From Alligator mississippiensis (lineage: Eukaryota; Chordata; Crocodylia; Alligatoridae), in the NCBI RefSeq assembly GCF_030867095.1, contig NC_081835.1:20034501-20098500 (forward strand): a DNA stretch of 64,000 nucleotides. The letters are read 5' to 3'. Below the pieces are notes generated by a model, which made no database searches, had not been told where the DNA came from, and worked only from the letters and a program-made list of their open reading frames with translations. Below are positions 1-14,000 of this stretch, piece by piece; position 1 is the stretch's first letter, and each line of letters begins with the position of its first letter. A program made the translations under genes and the position numbers.

Positions 1-2096
1 GGCCCCTCAGCACCGCTCCCCCAGCCAGCACACGTGGTGGCTGCAGCTTCTGTGCAGAGTGGGGCACTGTCCAAGCCTGGGAATCGACTCGAGCATGGGG
101 GGTGGGGGACCTCAGGCCTGATGCAACACTGCCCTGCAAGAGAGACCAGTTAGCCTGAGCAGCATGGGGCCCTGAGCCCTATACAGAGACACCCTCCTTC
201 AAGTCCACCCAGCAAGGAAAACTGAAAAGGCCTTTGGAAGCCACTGGCACCCGTGAGAGAGCAAACACCTGGCACTTGCTGGACTCGGCAAGATGGTGCC
301 ACCCCTCCATGCTGCTCCAGTCACCTTCCTGTTTCAGCGGTTACAGCTTCTGGTAATGGACACAGGGAGGGGAGGGTGGGAAAGCAGTTCAGGCCCCCTG
401 CTCTGCCCCATAGAAGGGGACAGGGAACGAGGACAGCCAGTCGTTGACTCAACGACGAGCGGGGAGAGCAGCGAGGAGGCTGCAGTGAATGGAAGGAGAG
501 GGGCGTGTGCGACTCCCGCTGAGCTAATGACAGTTTCATTCAAGACCCATCTGCTGCAGCCTGGCAGCAGGCAGCTCTCCGCATGCCGCAGCCCCCAGCT
601 AAGGCGTTCCCAGGTCAGCCAAAGAGGCCTGTTGCTAAGGGCTGTGTTTATAGCCAGTCCCCAGGTCCCTGCTTGCCAACCCAGAAGCAGCAGTGGTGAA
701 GCAGCAAGGGTGCACAGTGCCAGCCTCTGGCAGTAGCTGCCAGGGGGTAGGAGCCAGGAGTGCAATCCCAGGCCCTGGTTTCTATAGTGCCTGCCCCTCA
801 GGGATGTTCCCAGAGCTTTACGAGGGTCTGGATTTGCAAGGTCTCAGCAGTTCACAGGCAATCCTCCAGCAGCTCTGGGCCTGCACTATGGAGAGCAGAG
901 GCAGGGAAGGGGTCTGCTCCCTTCCAGAGGTGCAGCCTTGCTGGTCACTTTTGGGCAGCACTGGGGAGGTCACTGTGCACAGAGGGTAGGTGGGGAGAGC
1001 TGGGGGATCCCTCTTCCCTCAAGAGAGGCTCTGGGGAGTTCCAGTCTGCAACCCAGAGAGGAGGGAGCCCAGCCCGCTCCCTCCTACTGCTCAGCACAGG
1101 CTTCCCTGAAGCCGCGATGGGCCAGTTCCCTGGGTTCAGCCTTTTGGAAGGCTCCGTCAGCCTCAGGCACCACCTCCACTGCCAGCCTCTGCTCTCTGAC
1201 CATGTGTCCTGACCTCTGCAAGAGTCACTTGCTGCAGCCTGTTCAAACCTGGCACATGTGCATGCTTCTTGCTGGCTTCAGGAGGTGGAAGCCTCCCCTC
1301 CTCCTGCAAGAGCCACTGGTATCATACCCAGGCAAGGAGAAACACCACAACCACAACAGCTGCCCACTTAGCACAGAGAAGCACGGGTCTGGGAGGCTGA
1401 GAGGGCCCATCTCTCAGCCCAGAATTGGCTAACTGCCCCTTCCACTCCTGCTCTCTTCCAGACAGTGCAGGGGTGCCGCAGTGCTACTCCCAAGTGCCCC
1501 CACTCACGTGCCTCACAACCCAGGGAGAGGGCCCCACCACCCAACACCACTCTCTCTAGGTGCTCAGCACCAAACAGGCTAAGAGATCCCAGCTTGACCC
1601 TGAAAACCTAGTGCCTGCTCTGTCCTCCTCCCAAGTAGGCACTGTTGGTATAGGGAACTGAGTGCCACAGGGCACAGATTTCCCCACACTCCTTACACTG
1701 GGTACTATCGAGACAGTCCAGCAACACGCACTGTAGAAATACCGCTTAAAGGGCAAGCACCAACATGCATTCAGATGGGAGCTGAAGATAACAGGCACCA
1801 CCTCGCACTGGCTGCAGCAACGCAGCCCTGAGGCACAGGACGGCAGGGGCCACAGCTGGCACCAGTCCTCTGCAAACATCATAACCAGCAGAGGCTTAGG
1901 GGCTGGCCAGGGGCTTTGGAAAGCATGCTTGTAAAGGAAATCACCTGGAAAGTATGGGTAGTCAGTGGGTCAGAGGTTAAAGCCTGGAGCCAGACACCCC
2001 AATGTGGGGAAAATAAGGCTTCTGCTGGAAGTTAGCTGCAACCATTTAATCTGTCACAAGGTACAGACACACTGACTGCAGGTGCTCTTTTGTGTG
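1..2096. other. intergenic, no gene recognised
   Basis: GC-rich single-copy-looking sequence. Short open frames occur on both strands and overlap each other, as expected from base composition. None has splice-like boundaries joined to a recognisable domain. By synteny this side should approach COL7A1, but no von Willebrand A, fibronectin III or Gly-X-Y repeat sequence is visible. Confidence 0.5.
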
Positions 2097-2880
2097 CATA
2101 GAGTCATAGAGCCGGAAGGGACCTCAGTGGGCCATCTAGTCCGACCCCCTGCCCCTGCAGGCAAGAAAAGGGTCACCAAACCTGGGGTCATGTGATCCCA
2201 GCCAGGTGCCTGTCCAGTCTCCTCTTGAAGACCCCCAAGGATGGGGCAAGCACCACCTCCCTTAGAAGCCCATTCCAGATTTTGGCAACCCTGACCGTGA
2301 AGAACTTTTTTCTAATATCCAGTTTAAACCTACTCTCCAATAGCTTACGACCATTGTTCCTTGTTATTCCAGGGGGGTGCCCTGGTGAACAGATCATCAC
2401 CTACTTTGTGTTGCTGTCCCCTTATGAATTTGTATGCCGCCACAAGGTCCCCTCTCAGCCTTCTCTTGGAGAGGATGAAGAGGTTAAGGCCCCTTAGCCT
2501 TTCCTCGTAGGGCCTTCCCTGCAGGCCTCTAATCAGACGAGTGGCTCTTCTTTGGACCCTCTCCAGGTTGTCTGCATCCCACTTGAACTGGACACAGTAC
2601 TCCAGCTGCAGCCAGACCAGTGCCACGTAGAAAGGGAGAATCACCTCCCTGGACCTGTTTGTGAAGCACCTACTGATGCATAATAAGGTGCAATTGCCTC
2701 TACTGACTACTTCATCACGCTGACGACTCATGTTCATCCTGGAGTCAACAGTGACTCCAAGATCTCTTTCTGCCTCAGTGGTGCTGAGAAGGTTGCCCTC
2801 CAGCCTATAGGTATAATGCCAGTTTTTTCTCCCTACATGCAGCACCTTGTACTTGTTGTTATTGAACTGTATCTGTTAAC
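2097..2880 (-). mobile_element. CR1 LINE, 5'-truncated 3' portion
   Basis: On the minus strand this reads as the C-terminal end of CR1 ORF2, with the family phrases YRLEGNLL, ERDLGVTVDSRMNMSRQ, LERVQRRATRLIRGLQG and RRLRGDLVAAYKF in the usual order. The 3' end lies at the left, where the repeated octamer-like CTCTATGACTCTATG tail typical of CR1 is seen. The right edge, near an asparagine-rich codon stretch, marks 5' truncation, the usual outcome of CR1 insertion. The frame is damaged and the copy is inactive. Long conserved phrases suggest moderate age. Confidence 0.93.
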
Positions 2881-5211
2881 CCAGAAGTGCATCTGTTAGC
2901 ACAGATCACTGAACCCATGTAAGATCACCAGCATTGAGTCGGGGAGGGTCTCAGTTATAGCCAGAGCATGAACAGCCTAAAGACTCCCCACTGGCATGCA
3001 AGACGTCTAGTGCAATGGCTGCGAGATGGAGGCAGGGCACACCCAGGTGAAGGTAGGCCACACCCAGGCAGGCAGGGAGAGAACCAGCATCCCTAGGACT
3101 TGCAGGAAGGGCTGGGGCTCTGCTCCCTGCAAGAGCACCAAACGTGTAGCAGCAAGCACAACTGCCCAGAGGACTGCCACGATGGGGCAGACATAGCATT
3201 CAGGGAAGGGGGCTGCACAGGTGACATGAGGAGGCTTGCTCCCAACGTTCCTCCTTTGGAGGCTGGTTCTTCAGCTCCTTGGATGGGGGCCCTCTTCAGA
3301 AGAGAGGACAAAGCAAACCCCCACCCTGCTCCACCAGAATGAATCTGTCACCATGGAAACCCCTGGAGGTACAGCCCCATCCAGGATGACCTCATGCCTC
3401 CAGGAACAGGCAGACTGCCTCACCCAGTCAAGCTGGCTCCCCAGCAGCACCTTTCCCTGCCTACCAGTCTGGGGTGGGGGGGCTCTGAAGATCTTTGCTG
3501 TCCCTGCAGGCCCAGGGATTCCCTGAAATGGTTCCTTTCCATTTCTCTCTCCATTTGAGGAACATGAGCACGTCTTTTTCTTCCATTTCCATAAGCCAGC
3601 TGGAAAAGTGGTGGGTCCTAGACTACTTTCTGGACTTGGAGCATCTAAGCAGCCTGACCTGGGATGCTGAAGCCTGGTCAGGGCCCTCCTCAGTGCTGCA
3701 GCTCAGGAGAGGAACAACTTATCCCAACCCATCAGGAAATGAAGGCCTGTAACTATCACGTGAAGTTGCTCCTGGCTACAGCTCGGGCGAGCAGAGCAAC
3801 CCACGGACAAAATATGCTACGTGGGAGCGCTGGAGACCCAGGTTCCAGTTCACCTGTGAGGTCTCCTCCAGGGTGACTCATTCCTCCGCACGCACCAGGC
3901 TGCACGGGGAGATGTTTATGTTCCAGCATCACAAAAGCCCTGGCAAGCCATTCACATCTGGACTCTCAGTAAACAAAGCAGGGAAAGCTAACGAACCTTG
4001 TCTGGAAATGACAGCAGCTGCAGGGTAAATGCATCCGCACTGGCTACACGTGCACCCCAGACGCTTGGGTTATGCACGGTGCTCAGCCAGGGTTTAGCAG
4101 ACAGTGTGGTCTTGGAAGTCTCCCAAGAACAAACACTTTGGAGATCTCTCATGTCCCCTGGATTGTCTGAGGTTTTGTGGAGTTCTAGGTCTGCTCCCAG
4201 AGGAAGGCAGGAGCCACCGCAGTCACAAACCAACTCAGCTGTGCTGCACCTTAAGCAAGGTTGGGTTCCCCACTCACCTTATTCCCTCCTCCTTTACTGG
4301 CTGCAGGAGTTTCCCCTGGGCCAGGAATCTTTGGCAATCAAACTTCACTTTCAGGTCCTCATCCAGCAACATCCAAAATAAGTGTTTCATGGGCAAGTCC
4401 TGCCCTTTGACCTCTGCCACTGAATGTCTTCATCATGGTTGACTGATGACAGGACAGAGCAGGAAAAAGTCCTCCGGAAACCTTTGCTTCGACCCCTTTG
4501 ACGAGTGCCTGGTGCTCACACTACAGCCAGGGCTGCTTCTTGTCCTATGAAGTTCAGGGCAGGTGAAAGGGAAGCTGTTTGCTGTGGCAAGCAGGTGGTA
4601 CAGCTGCAATGCAAGTGAAGAGGAGGAGATGGCAGCAAGTGAGCAGCCAAGCATGTAGAATGGTAACTACTCTCAACCACCCTCTTCCTTTTGGGCAACA
4701 CTCCCCCCACCTGCACCCCTTCTGAGTAGACATTGGACAACTGGCACCTACCAGGCTGCAAACACACCCTATGTGCCAAACCATTGCCAAGCCAGTGCAA
4801 CTATGTGGCAGAGCAGAGACAGCTGGGAATGCAGCTGTAACTGCTGACTCTGGGGTAGAAGAAAGCCATCCTAGAAAAAGCCTAGAGACAAGGTCACCAC
4901 CCTGAGAGGGGACCTGCTTCTTCAGAGCCAGATTTTGCTCCAGGCAGGAGATTTGCACTCCAGCAAGAGGCAGCAGGCTGAGCCCTTGGCAGGGGACAGG
5001 TTTCCAGGGCCCCTCCTGCCAACCAACGAACCGCTTTGAGGGAACTTATTGCAGGCTCTTCTCACCTAGACATTCTTACTGGAGAGAAAAGTATTATTGA
5101 TGCCAGGCTGGGAAGACACGGAGACAAAAGGCTTAAACAGGTGTGAAGGAAACCACTGGCCTTCTCTGGAAAGTGCATCAAGAAAGCAACAGACACCTCA
5201 GGCACGTTCCT
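2881..5211. other. intergenic, no gene recognised
   Basis: No exon with recognisable protein similarity, no RNA gene and no clear repeat family could be identified here. Open frames are short and occur on both strands. Confidence 0.45.
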
Positions 5212-6062
5212 ATCTGCTGGTGCTTAGGGGCCCAGCCGTTTGGCTGTGGTGGTGCAGCCTCACAAGCAGGGATTCGGGGAGTCAGCTACTGCAGTCTGGG
5301 GATCCATTCACCTGTTCTAGTTGACAGGGACTAGCATGCTTCTGGCTCTTGGTGAAGATGGATGCTACACTAGGTTGCCTTTGACTGAGCTGCGGCATGT
5401 GAGCAGTGGGATGGTCGTGTGGGGAGGACCCCCGAGCCGAAGCCTGACAGGCACCTTCACCCCTTCCAGCCAGTCCAAAGGATAAGAGACTGTGACACTA
5501 CAACCTGCCCCCCTAGCCCAAATCACCTCCATACCAGGACAGCTGCATAAAGGGTGGTGGGAAGAGGGCGGGGTGGGAATTGGAGTTGGTGGTCAGGCCT
5601 GAAAGCATTTTCACTCATGTCACCTTCCAAATCATGCACTGTGCCAGGCTTTTGAGCAGCAGCTGTCTTTGCCAAGGACTGTTCTGGAGGTGGCGCAGTT
5701 TGGGATGCTGGGGCTGCAGCTTAACCCCTGAGCTCTTGGGTTTCCTGACACCAGCTCTGGCATCGCCTTCTCACCAGTGCTTGTAGCTCGCAGGAGAAAG
5801 GGCAGGTCAAGAATCAGCAAACCTGTCAGGCTATTCTTCGGGGTCCTCCCCACTGCTCGTGTGCTGCAGCTCAGTCAAAGGTAAACCTAGTGTAGCATCC
5901 ATCTTCACCAAGAACCAGGAGCATGCTAGTTCCTGTCAGCTGGAACAGGTGAACAGACCCCCAAACTGCAGTAGCTGACTCCCCGAATCACTGCTTGTGA
6001 GGCTGCACCACCTCAGCTGATGGGCTGGCTGGGCCCCTGAGCACCAGCAGATAGGAACGTGC
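5212..6062. repeat. large inverted repeat, two ~240-bp arms
   Basis: The left arm (5212-5451) and right arm (5822-6062) are reverse complements with roughly 90 percent identity by eye, separated by about 370 bases. Matching landmarks include TAGTGTAGCATCCATCTTCA in the right arm, with its complement in the left, and the terminal GCACGTTCCTATCTGCTGG. The left arm has an extra block of about 14 bases near 5411. No target-site duplication was found at the outer ends, so a foldback transposon is possible but not shown; a local inverted duplication is equally likely. Confidence 0.88.
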
Positions 6063-8429
6063 AAGTTCCTGGTTTACATGCTGGCCACAGCTCATGGTTG
6101 TCTTCACCACAATGGCACATGAGGTCTGGCAGGGCTGGGAAGGGAACCCAAGTCAAAGACCCAGGCTGGCACCCCATAGACAAGACCACCCTCACCATTT
6201 GGCCAGAAAGACGGTGCCAGAGTCTGGCACGTCAGCAGTGCATGACTGATTTCTGCGCAGTTAGAGAAGCTGCCAGTTAGTACAGACTCAATGGCACTGA
6301 GGTGGTGGCCACGTAAGCTCCCCCCCCCAGCCCATTCTGCTGAATCTGCCCACTGAATTAGGGGACACTTGGCTTTGCTACAAGAAGAGGTTGGAGTGGA
6401 CGTTGCCACCTCTGGGCTGTGATTCAGGGAGCAGACTCACAGCTACCACCTAGTGACCAATCCACAGCATTCGTTCACCGAGGACCTCAAGCTATGCCTG
6501 ACCCAAGCTCCTCCAGGGGCAGGAAGGGGCTCACTTCCTTCAAGGTGATAGAGAAATCTCTACCAGGCAGAAGGGAGCTCAAAATCCTCCCCCCCCCCAT
6601 TCCTTTGCTGCCAGATGGCAGGAGCAGAGCTGTAGAGCTGAGTTCAGTGTTCACATAAGGACATGACTATCCCGCGCAATGGACTTAAGGGTAGTTCCCT
6701 GCTGGGTGGAGCACTTGCACCCTTCTCTTGGGCAGCTTGTCTATTTGCAGTTACGGTGCTGTCTAGCCCTGGGTTACAGGCTGCCAAGGGAAGGCCCTGG
6801 GCTTTCTGTCTCTCTAGGAACAGGAGCCAGATGCACTGTGGTGTGCAAAGCAGACTAGCAGTCTCCCCCTATGACACCTTCTTGGTGGCTGTGATGAACA
6901 CTGGCTGCCTGGCACAATCGGATTCACCCTCCTGGTAGCCAGAGTCAAGAGTAGCTCTGCAGTAGCAACAGTGGAGAGATTGCTGGCTTAGGCAAGAAGG
7001 GGGATCTAGGAGCTCTCCTAAGAGCTCTCAGGAGCAGATGGGGAACAAGGACAAGCCTTTCTTGTTGTGGCTGCCAGGTTTCCTGAGGACAGGCACAGCT
7101 CTGCCTCTATGATTAGCATCAGCAGTCCTTTCCAAAGGGGGATAATTTATTTCAGGTGAGGCAATTATCAAGAATTGGCTGCAAGGAACCATCACTTGGC
7201 AGGAGACAGAATTTCCAAACAGGCAGCTCAGGGATTAAAAGAGCTGCTTATGTTGAGGCAGAACGTCCCTGCCCAGCTGCCCCTCCCACCACCATGTCAG
7301 CTCCTGCTTTATGGTTATTGCTGCTATGAGCCCTTTATGCAGAAGTGCTCAGCTGAGGCTGCAGAGGGCTCTTAACAGGAAAGTGGTCCCGCCATCCTCT
7401 GTCCTGGCCTTGTGCACCGGGGGTCCATCCCAGGCAGGAGTCACAGCTCCAATGAAGCCGTAACCAGTTACATGGCAGAGGACATATCCCACACCTCCAG
7501 CAGTCACATACATCTTCTCTGAACAGCTGTGGACTAGCAGTGCCCATGCCCTGCCTTCCCTCCCCACTGCTGCTGATCCACACTGGATGTTGCAACTTAT
7601 TCTTGCATCCTTTCTGTCAAACAAGCCCCACATTTTCCAGCTTCTTGGGTTAAATGAGGCTCCTCCAAAACCTGGACTCTCACAGATTGAGGTTGCGCTA
7701 GTGGAACAGCAGGGAACAGAGTTCAGTAGCTCATCAAGTAGCAGCAGGGACCCTGCCAACTAGTTTAGTTTCATCTCCCTTCTCACTAGAGAACCCAGAT
7801 GCCAAGTACCTGATGACTCAGCAATCCACTGACCGCAGCTCAGGATTCTCACGCCCCTTGAAGAAGGAGCAACAATCCATTGCAAATTAGATGGTAAAAG
7901 CTTTTACATACCCACCACTGGGCTTCTCCACAGGCATCCAGCCTTGTTGGGAATATGAGACCAAAGACCAAGGAGAAAGAGAAGGACGAGGAAGATGGGT
8001 AATCCGTCTTACAGCTGGGCTGTTCTGCCCACTCCTAGCACTTCTGAAAGCACCGAGCTCCAAGATGGCGAGATCCCAGCAGCACCTCAGGGCAGAACCT
8101 GCCAAACTCCTCAGCCTGAACAGCAGCAACGAGGTGTCTACGACCATTAAAACATGCCAAGTCAAACATCACTTACCAGCTCCTGCAGCTGCAGAACACC
8201 AGACTGAGCTCTGTTTATGGCCATCAGTCTCTGCAATGGTTTCTAAACCCGGGAGATCAGAGAATTTCAGATCCCTGCATGGATTACGAACTTCAGAGGA
8301 ATACCATGTGGTGGCCTATAAGTCAACTGGAGGTAGACAGCTACAACCTCTCGGCTGGATTCAGGGACAGGTCCACAGCCCTAACCCAGAGCAATACCAG
8401 CAACGTGCTCTGAGTTATGGACTGCTAAA
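6063..8429. other. intergenic, no gene recognised
   Basis: No recognisable coding exon or repeat family was seen. A longer plus-strand open frame runs from 7891 to 8514, but its last third is CR1-derived and the rest resembles no known protein, so it is not called a gene. Confidence 0.45.
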
Positions 8430-8600
8430 GCTAAAACAGGTCAGAAGTTCTTTTTTACCCAGCATGTCATTGAAACGTGGGACTCGCTGGCACCAGTGGG
8501 TGCTGACAGTTTAGCCAGATTCAATAAGGGATTGGACACATTCTTAGAGGAAAGGGACATCAGAAGCTATTGAGTACAGGAGTCAGGGGTACAGCATCTG
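8430..8600 (+). mobile_element. CR1-like LINE 3' fragment
   Basis: Plus-strand sequence carries the CR1 3' phrase ending in CAGTTTAGCCAGATTCAATA, followed by a version of AGGGATTGGACACATTCTTA. This corresponds to the last ORF2 codons and 3' UTR of CR1. Only a short, diverged tail remains. Confidence 0.75.
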
Positions 8601-10860
8601 AATCAGAGCTTCCTAGACCTTAAATGCTGAAGGCTGCAAGTGAAAGGAACCATGGAAAAAAACTTGGTCACCCCCAGTTGACTCTCCCTTTCATCTGCTA
8701 CTGTGTGATACAGGAGACTGGGCAGATGGACCTGGGCGCTGACCTGGTAAACAGCAGTTCTTGTATTCATAGGTTCTGCGTACAGAAAACAAGCTCTACA
8801 GAGCAGGCTGGGAGTCTGCCACCCCAGAGTACATCATGGCTTGTTGTGTAAGGATGACCCTCACTTCTGAGCAGGCAGCTCCAGTGGAGGAAACCGTCAC
8901 CCAAAAGGCTTTGTAAGCAACACCAGCCAGCCTCAGCACTCTCCCCCTCTCACTACCCCACCCCCCAGGTTCATTGGAAGCATAAGACTATAAGGCAATG
9001 AGCTCTTTGTTGCTTTCCATTACTGTAATTTTCTCAAAGAGAATCAGGGTCTAACTGCAACCACAAACTAAGGTGGGAACCTTTATTGGTTCCACAGCCT
9101 TTCAGGCAAAAATGAGCTTGTTCTTAGTTCCTCGGTCCTTGACGGGCACAGAACGAGCCAGAGCTTGCGATGCACACCAGTTTTAATTCAAACAGCATCA
9201 GGGCGATTTAACAGTTTCAAACTTGCCTACTATGTGCCAAGAGTTCAGACACAGCAGCTCTGCCATTTAGGATCTGGATTCCATGCAAACAGCTTTACTG
9301 GCTGGAGCCGTCTCAAGTTATGTGACTAATTGTTGGAAACATTTGGGTTATTTTTAAAGTCCACTTGTCAGGGCAGATGTCTGGAAGTTAAACGAGAATC
9401 CCAAGGATAATTATCCAATGAACAAGACTATGTTGGAATTTAAGAGATGGAGATGTGATGACCTAGCGCCACCTCGTGGGAAGCCCCTGTCAACACTTCT
9501 ATAAAGGCACACCCTGGGTTTGGCCGTGTGATGTGGTTTTCAAACATGACCCAGTAATTTCATTGCATTGGATTGACAACCAAGATTATAAAGTCCTCAA
9601 GCACAGGAAGCATAGCACAGACAGCAGGGCAAGCTTCTTCCATGCTGCCCAGGTGTCTTCCCCTTGGCTTTCATGGCTGTCACCAAAAGAGGACAGATTG
9701 CTGTCCTGGGGCTTTGTCTGATGACAACACTTGGTCCACTAGGAACCATACTGCAGCTGACAGGTCAAAAAGCTGAGGCGGAGACAAAATCTGGCATAGC
9801 ACAGTTTGGCTGTATTCAGCCAGCAGCCACAAGAGGAATCCAAGGGAATGGGATGGTATGCTGCTAGGCAGGAAGAGGGTGAAGAGGTAGGGGAGCACTT
9901 GGCAAGTAAGCTGGAGCTGTGAATGCAGCCTTCAGGTAACTGAAGCCCTCTAGACTAATCTATTGCTCTGAATACAGATAGAAACAAGTAACAATTTCAG
10001 CCTCTTCCCTGTGCCAAGTTGTCTGCTCAAATGACTTTGTACATGGCTCAGGGCAGAGTGAGAGAAGTGCAAGTTAGTGAAGCTGAACCACAAAGCACAA
10101 TGCTAACACTGTCCTGAAGAGCTCCTGCCTATCTCACTGGGTCTCTGTAACCTTTTCCCTTACTGCTCTCAGCTGCAGCCAGTGGCTTGCTGAGTGTTCT
10201 TAAAACAGCCACTTGCTAATTCTAGCCCTCTCTACGCAGAAGACAAGAGGGCAAATAATAAAGCAATCCTTTGGTCTATGGGCCAAGCAGGACAGTGGCA
10301 GCAAACAAAAACTATTCTGTTTCTAACCACTCTAAAAGTCAGTCTTCTAGCATTAAAGCTTCTTGGAGACAGTCATCCTTCTCTTCTGAGCTGGAGCCAT
10401 AAATAGGAGGAAAACAGCCTGGTCCACCAGGCTGTAGAAGTTACTGAGCGGGACAACAGGAGTAGCTCACAACTAAGTGAAATCCTCTTCAGATTGTCTT
10501 AGAATGGAAGAAAGAAATCCAGGACAGTTTGTGGGGACTGGCCAAATACTCAAACCTCAGAAGGAGACTTTATAAGATTCCTTCTCCATGGCCATGGCCT
10601 GTGCACAGACCCAGACCTACAACTGCCCTGTTCTTCTGATCTCACATTTACTGGCCTGCAAAAAAGCTGAAGTGTTAACTCAGGACATCACAAAACTCTG
10701 CATCGCCCACTGGAGCTCTGCTACTTCAGTGGTAAACTCACTGGTGCTCACACAAGCCTAGTATCATCAATTTGGATATACCCCTTCTGCCTAAATTGAA
10801 TGGCTTCCATCCCAGCTCAGAGGCACTGCCATAAACACTCAGGAGAGCCAATTCCTTTTA
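8601..10860. other. intergenic downstream of UQCRC1
   Basis: AT-richer sequence between the CR1 fragment and the UQCRC1 poly(A) signal. No coding exon, RNA gene or named repeat was recognised. Confidence 0.45.
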
Positions 10861-10867
10861 AATTATA

Positions 10868-10873
10868 TTTATT
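10868..10873 (-). terminator. UQCRC1: UQCRC1 polyadenylation signal
   Basis: TTTATT on the plus strand reads AATAAA on the minus strand, 173 bases past the UQCRC1 stop codon. A short 3' UTR of about 190 bases fits this compact housekeeping gene. The cleavage site should lie at about 10845-10855. Confidence 0.75.
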
Positions 10874-11045
10874 TTGCTCTTTTTGTTACAGGTTTGAACA
10901 CAGTTGAGGAGACAAGCGCTTCCACACCAACTTTAGCAACAGCCACTTTGCCGCTGCCAGCCAGAACATTCCCACAGGCACAACCCTTGGAGCCGCTTCG
11001 TAGCCCACTGGATCTCTATTACCATTCTTCGGGGGGGGAGGCAGC

Positions 11046-14000
11046 CTATAAACGGACCCAGTACATGCCGCTGCGGATACGGTTGTAGTCAGACAGCTGT
11101 TCAACAGGACCTGAGCAAGCAGAACAGAATCAGTCACTTGAGACACAGCAAGATCCACATCAGCATCTCGGTTCTACTGTGCTGACACGATGATGTTGTA
11201 GCAGATACAGGAAGCAGCTCAAATTCAGGATATTTATAAAGTCCTTGCGCAAGTTTAAACTTTAATAACTTTAAATCTACACATGATAAAAGTAAACTGT
11301 AAACAGCGATTGAAAGCATAATTTACTAGGTTTTTAGCATAGTGCAAGCTATGCGTAAGGTAAGGATCACAAATGCAATTCGTGAAATCACTCAGCAGCA
11401 ACTGGAAAATGTTTTCTATGAGTTAGAAAATTGGACTGAACAATGTATCACAAAAGATGGTGGTTATGTTAAAGTCTAGAAATTTTAGCTGTATCGTGTT
11501 AAAACAATTAATTATGCTTTCAATTGCCATTTACAGTTTGCTTCCATCATGTGTACATCCAAAATCATTAAAGTTTAAAATTACACAAAGACTTTATAAA
11601 ACACGCTGTATAATGTGAAACCTGCTCTGCAGAGGGTGATGGACATTCTTCCCCAAGAGGGATTATGAACCATTACTAACTATTAAACATCAGCTGCTGC
11701 TGCATTACACTGCTGTAGCATGCCAAATAGATTCAAGCCTTCACCTGAAAAAACAATCCAGTAACAGGATAAAGCATAAGCCTCCAGACAATAACTGGAT
11801 GATGGTTTGTGCCAACTTGTCAGTTGTCTGGAAACCCCCTTTTTCCAGCGGCTCTGCTCTGAAGCTCCAACTTCACTCTGGAGAGAGCTGTATGGAACAG
11901 GCGAGGGAGCGGAGCGGAGCTGGCAGGTTCTTCCACAGAAACATCTCTTTGGCCAGACAGACATGCCGGAGCAGCACAAGGTGCTTATCCCACTTATTTC
12001 TTCAGACATCACCTGATTTGGCCCCCAAATGAGGAACATTTGGCAGCCATCACTGCAGCCCCACCCAGATGGGAGCGCCATTGTTAATCACATCTCGCCA
12101 GCCTGTAACAAGGTGGGAGCAGCTAAGAGCCACTGTACTAGCACCTGTGCCTGGATTTTATGATCCCACTGAACATGCTACAGCATATCTGATGTACAGA
12201 GGCAAGGCAGATGCTAGGGAACATACTGGCACAGCTAAGCGATGAGATGAGAACATTCTCCATGCCACCTTCTACAGGAAGCTGCTTATGCCCTTAATAC
12301 AATGACCCATCCCAGTTAGCTACTTTTCTGACACCTCAAAACCGTTGTATGCCTACGTCCAGGTCACTTACCAAATGCTGCCACTGCCGGGCATTTGTCG
12401 TAAATGTATTTGCTGCAGACCTCACTCAGCGTTGCAGCATCCACAGCCTAGTGGAGAGAGAGAGTTCTGAGAGCAGATTCTAACTGGTGACAATAGGATT
12501 TAACAATGTGCAGGACAGCTTCCCAATTAAAAACATTCCTTTTGGCAGATACAGATGCCAGTCCATAATGCTGCCCACACTATAAACTGTACACATACAG
12601 GGCTGTGAAATTAAGCCTCTATATGGCTGTAGTGCAATTTCAGCCTATCATCACAGCTGACAGCAGAAATTTGAGACAAACACTGGAAGTGACTAGGAGC
12701 CAAAAGGACGGATTTTGGAGAGAACATTTCAAAAGGAGGCTGGACAAGCACCTCACTGAGCTCATTCGAGCCCAATTACCTCCTGCCCAAAGCAGGGGAC
12801 TGGACTTTACCATCTTATTGGTCCATTTCGGGCTTTCTATTCTATGACTTCCTCATGATGACCCAGCTGTCCTTGGTCAGAAGGTTCAGTGCAACAGAAA
12901 TACCAAGAAACATGAATTAAAGATCCCTTCCCCTCTTTCTGTTGGCCAGTACACTATTCTGTCTGGACTCTCACACACGCCATTTTTAGTTCAGGCTGCT
13001 GACTAGAAAAGATGTCTTGCCAATATATAATCCAGTGAGATCTTTGTTGCTGGCCATCTCCTGAGAAGCAGTTTCACTCAAATGAGCTCCAATCACTCTA
13101 ACCACAGATACTCAAGTCACTTGCCATAGCCCTATGTAGTACCACTACCCTACAAAAACTGAACCAACAGCCAGCCATGGGGTGCAGGGAGGAAAATTAA
13201 AACAAGGACATGCACATGGCTCTGTCTTTGACATTTCCAACCTACTTATTACAGTTGACTAATCTTATGAGCCAAAGGCAGAGCCAGAGTCAAGCAGCTC
13301 TGCTAAAACAGATGTAAGCAATGTGCCCAGAAACAAAGGCAACTGGGGAAAGCTCAAGGGGCCCAAGGAGAACAGACTGACACATACAGCAATTCTGGCA
13401 TCCCACTCTGCCAAAGGTATACGGCGTCCATAATTCAAGAGTTGGCTCCCAATGTTCTCACACACTGGAGTGGTACCTAGGAGAGATGCAGGTATGTTAG
13501 GGAAGGCCTTAACACTGAGCAAGGCATTCCAAAGCCTTCCAGCATTTCACAGCCTAACCATCAGTCCAGAGGACTACACCAACCAAAGCATTAGCTGACA
13601 TCCAATAAAGTGAGAGTCCATGTTCTCCTTTAGATGGCCATTTCAGGCAGCTCGTAGTAGGGAGCGGATACATGCCTTAACACTTGCACTGCTGACGCCC
13701 CTAACAGATGGCTTGGATAATAAGTAAAATCCATTTGATCTCGGTCTTCCCTTTGGCAGGACTCACAAGACAGCTTCACCGGCAGGCTGCTCAGGAGAGG
13801 TTGACATATGCATGGGCAGCATGAAGGCCTACAGGCTAGAACTCAGGTGCTTCAATAAGACAGGAACCACAGACACTGTGGGTCAGGATGGAGAGGAGCC
13901 TTGCACAACACCTGCCACAGTTTCCCGATTTCACGGAGACCACATTCAAGAGCCGTTTAAAAGATAAAAAAATAGCAGTGCCCTCCCACAGAACGTACCA

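Noticed and set aside
5203-6075. Reading the large inverted repeat as a transposon with target duplication
   Set aside because: The sequences outside the arms do not match each other, so transposition is not supported.
7891-8514. 207-codon plus-strand open frame
   Set aside because: Its C-terminal third is the translated tail of a CR1 fragment and the rest matches no protein I know; no splice or promoter context.
1-10860. COL7A1 5' exons expected by synteny
   Set aside because: No signal-peptide exon, von Willebrand A or fibronectin III sequence could be recognised on the minus strand, so the gene is either further left or rearranged.
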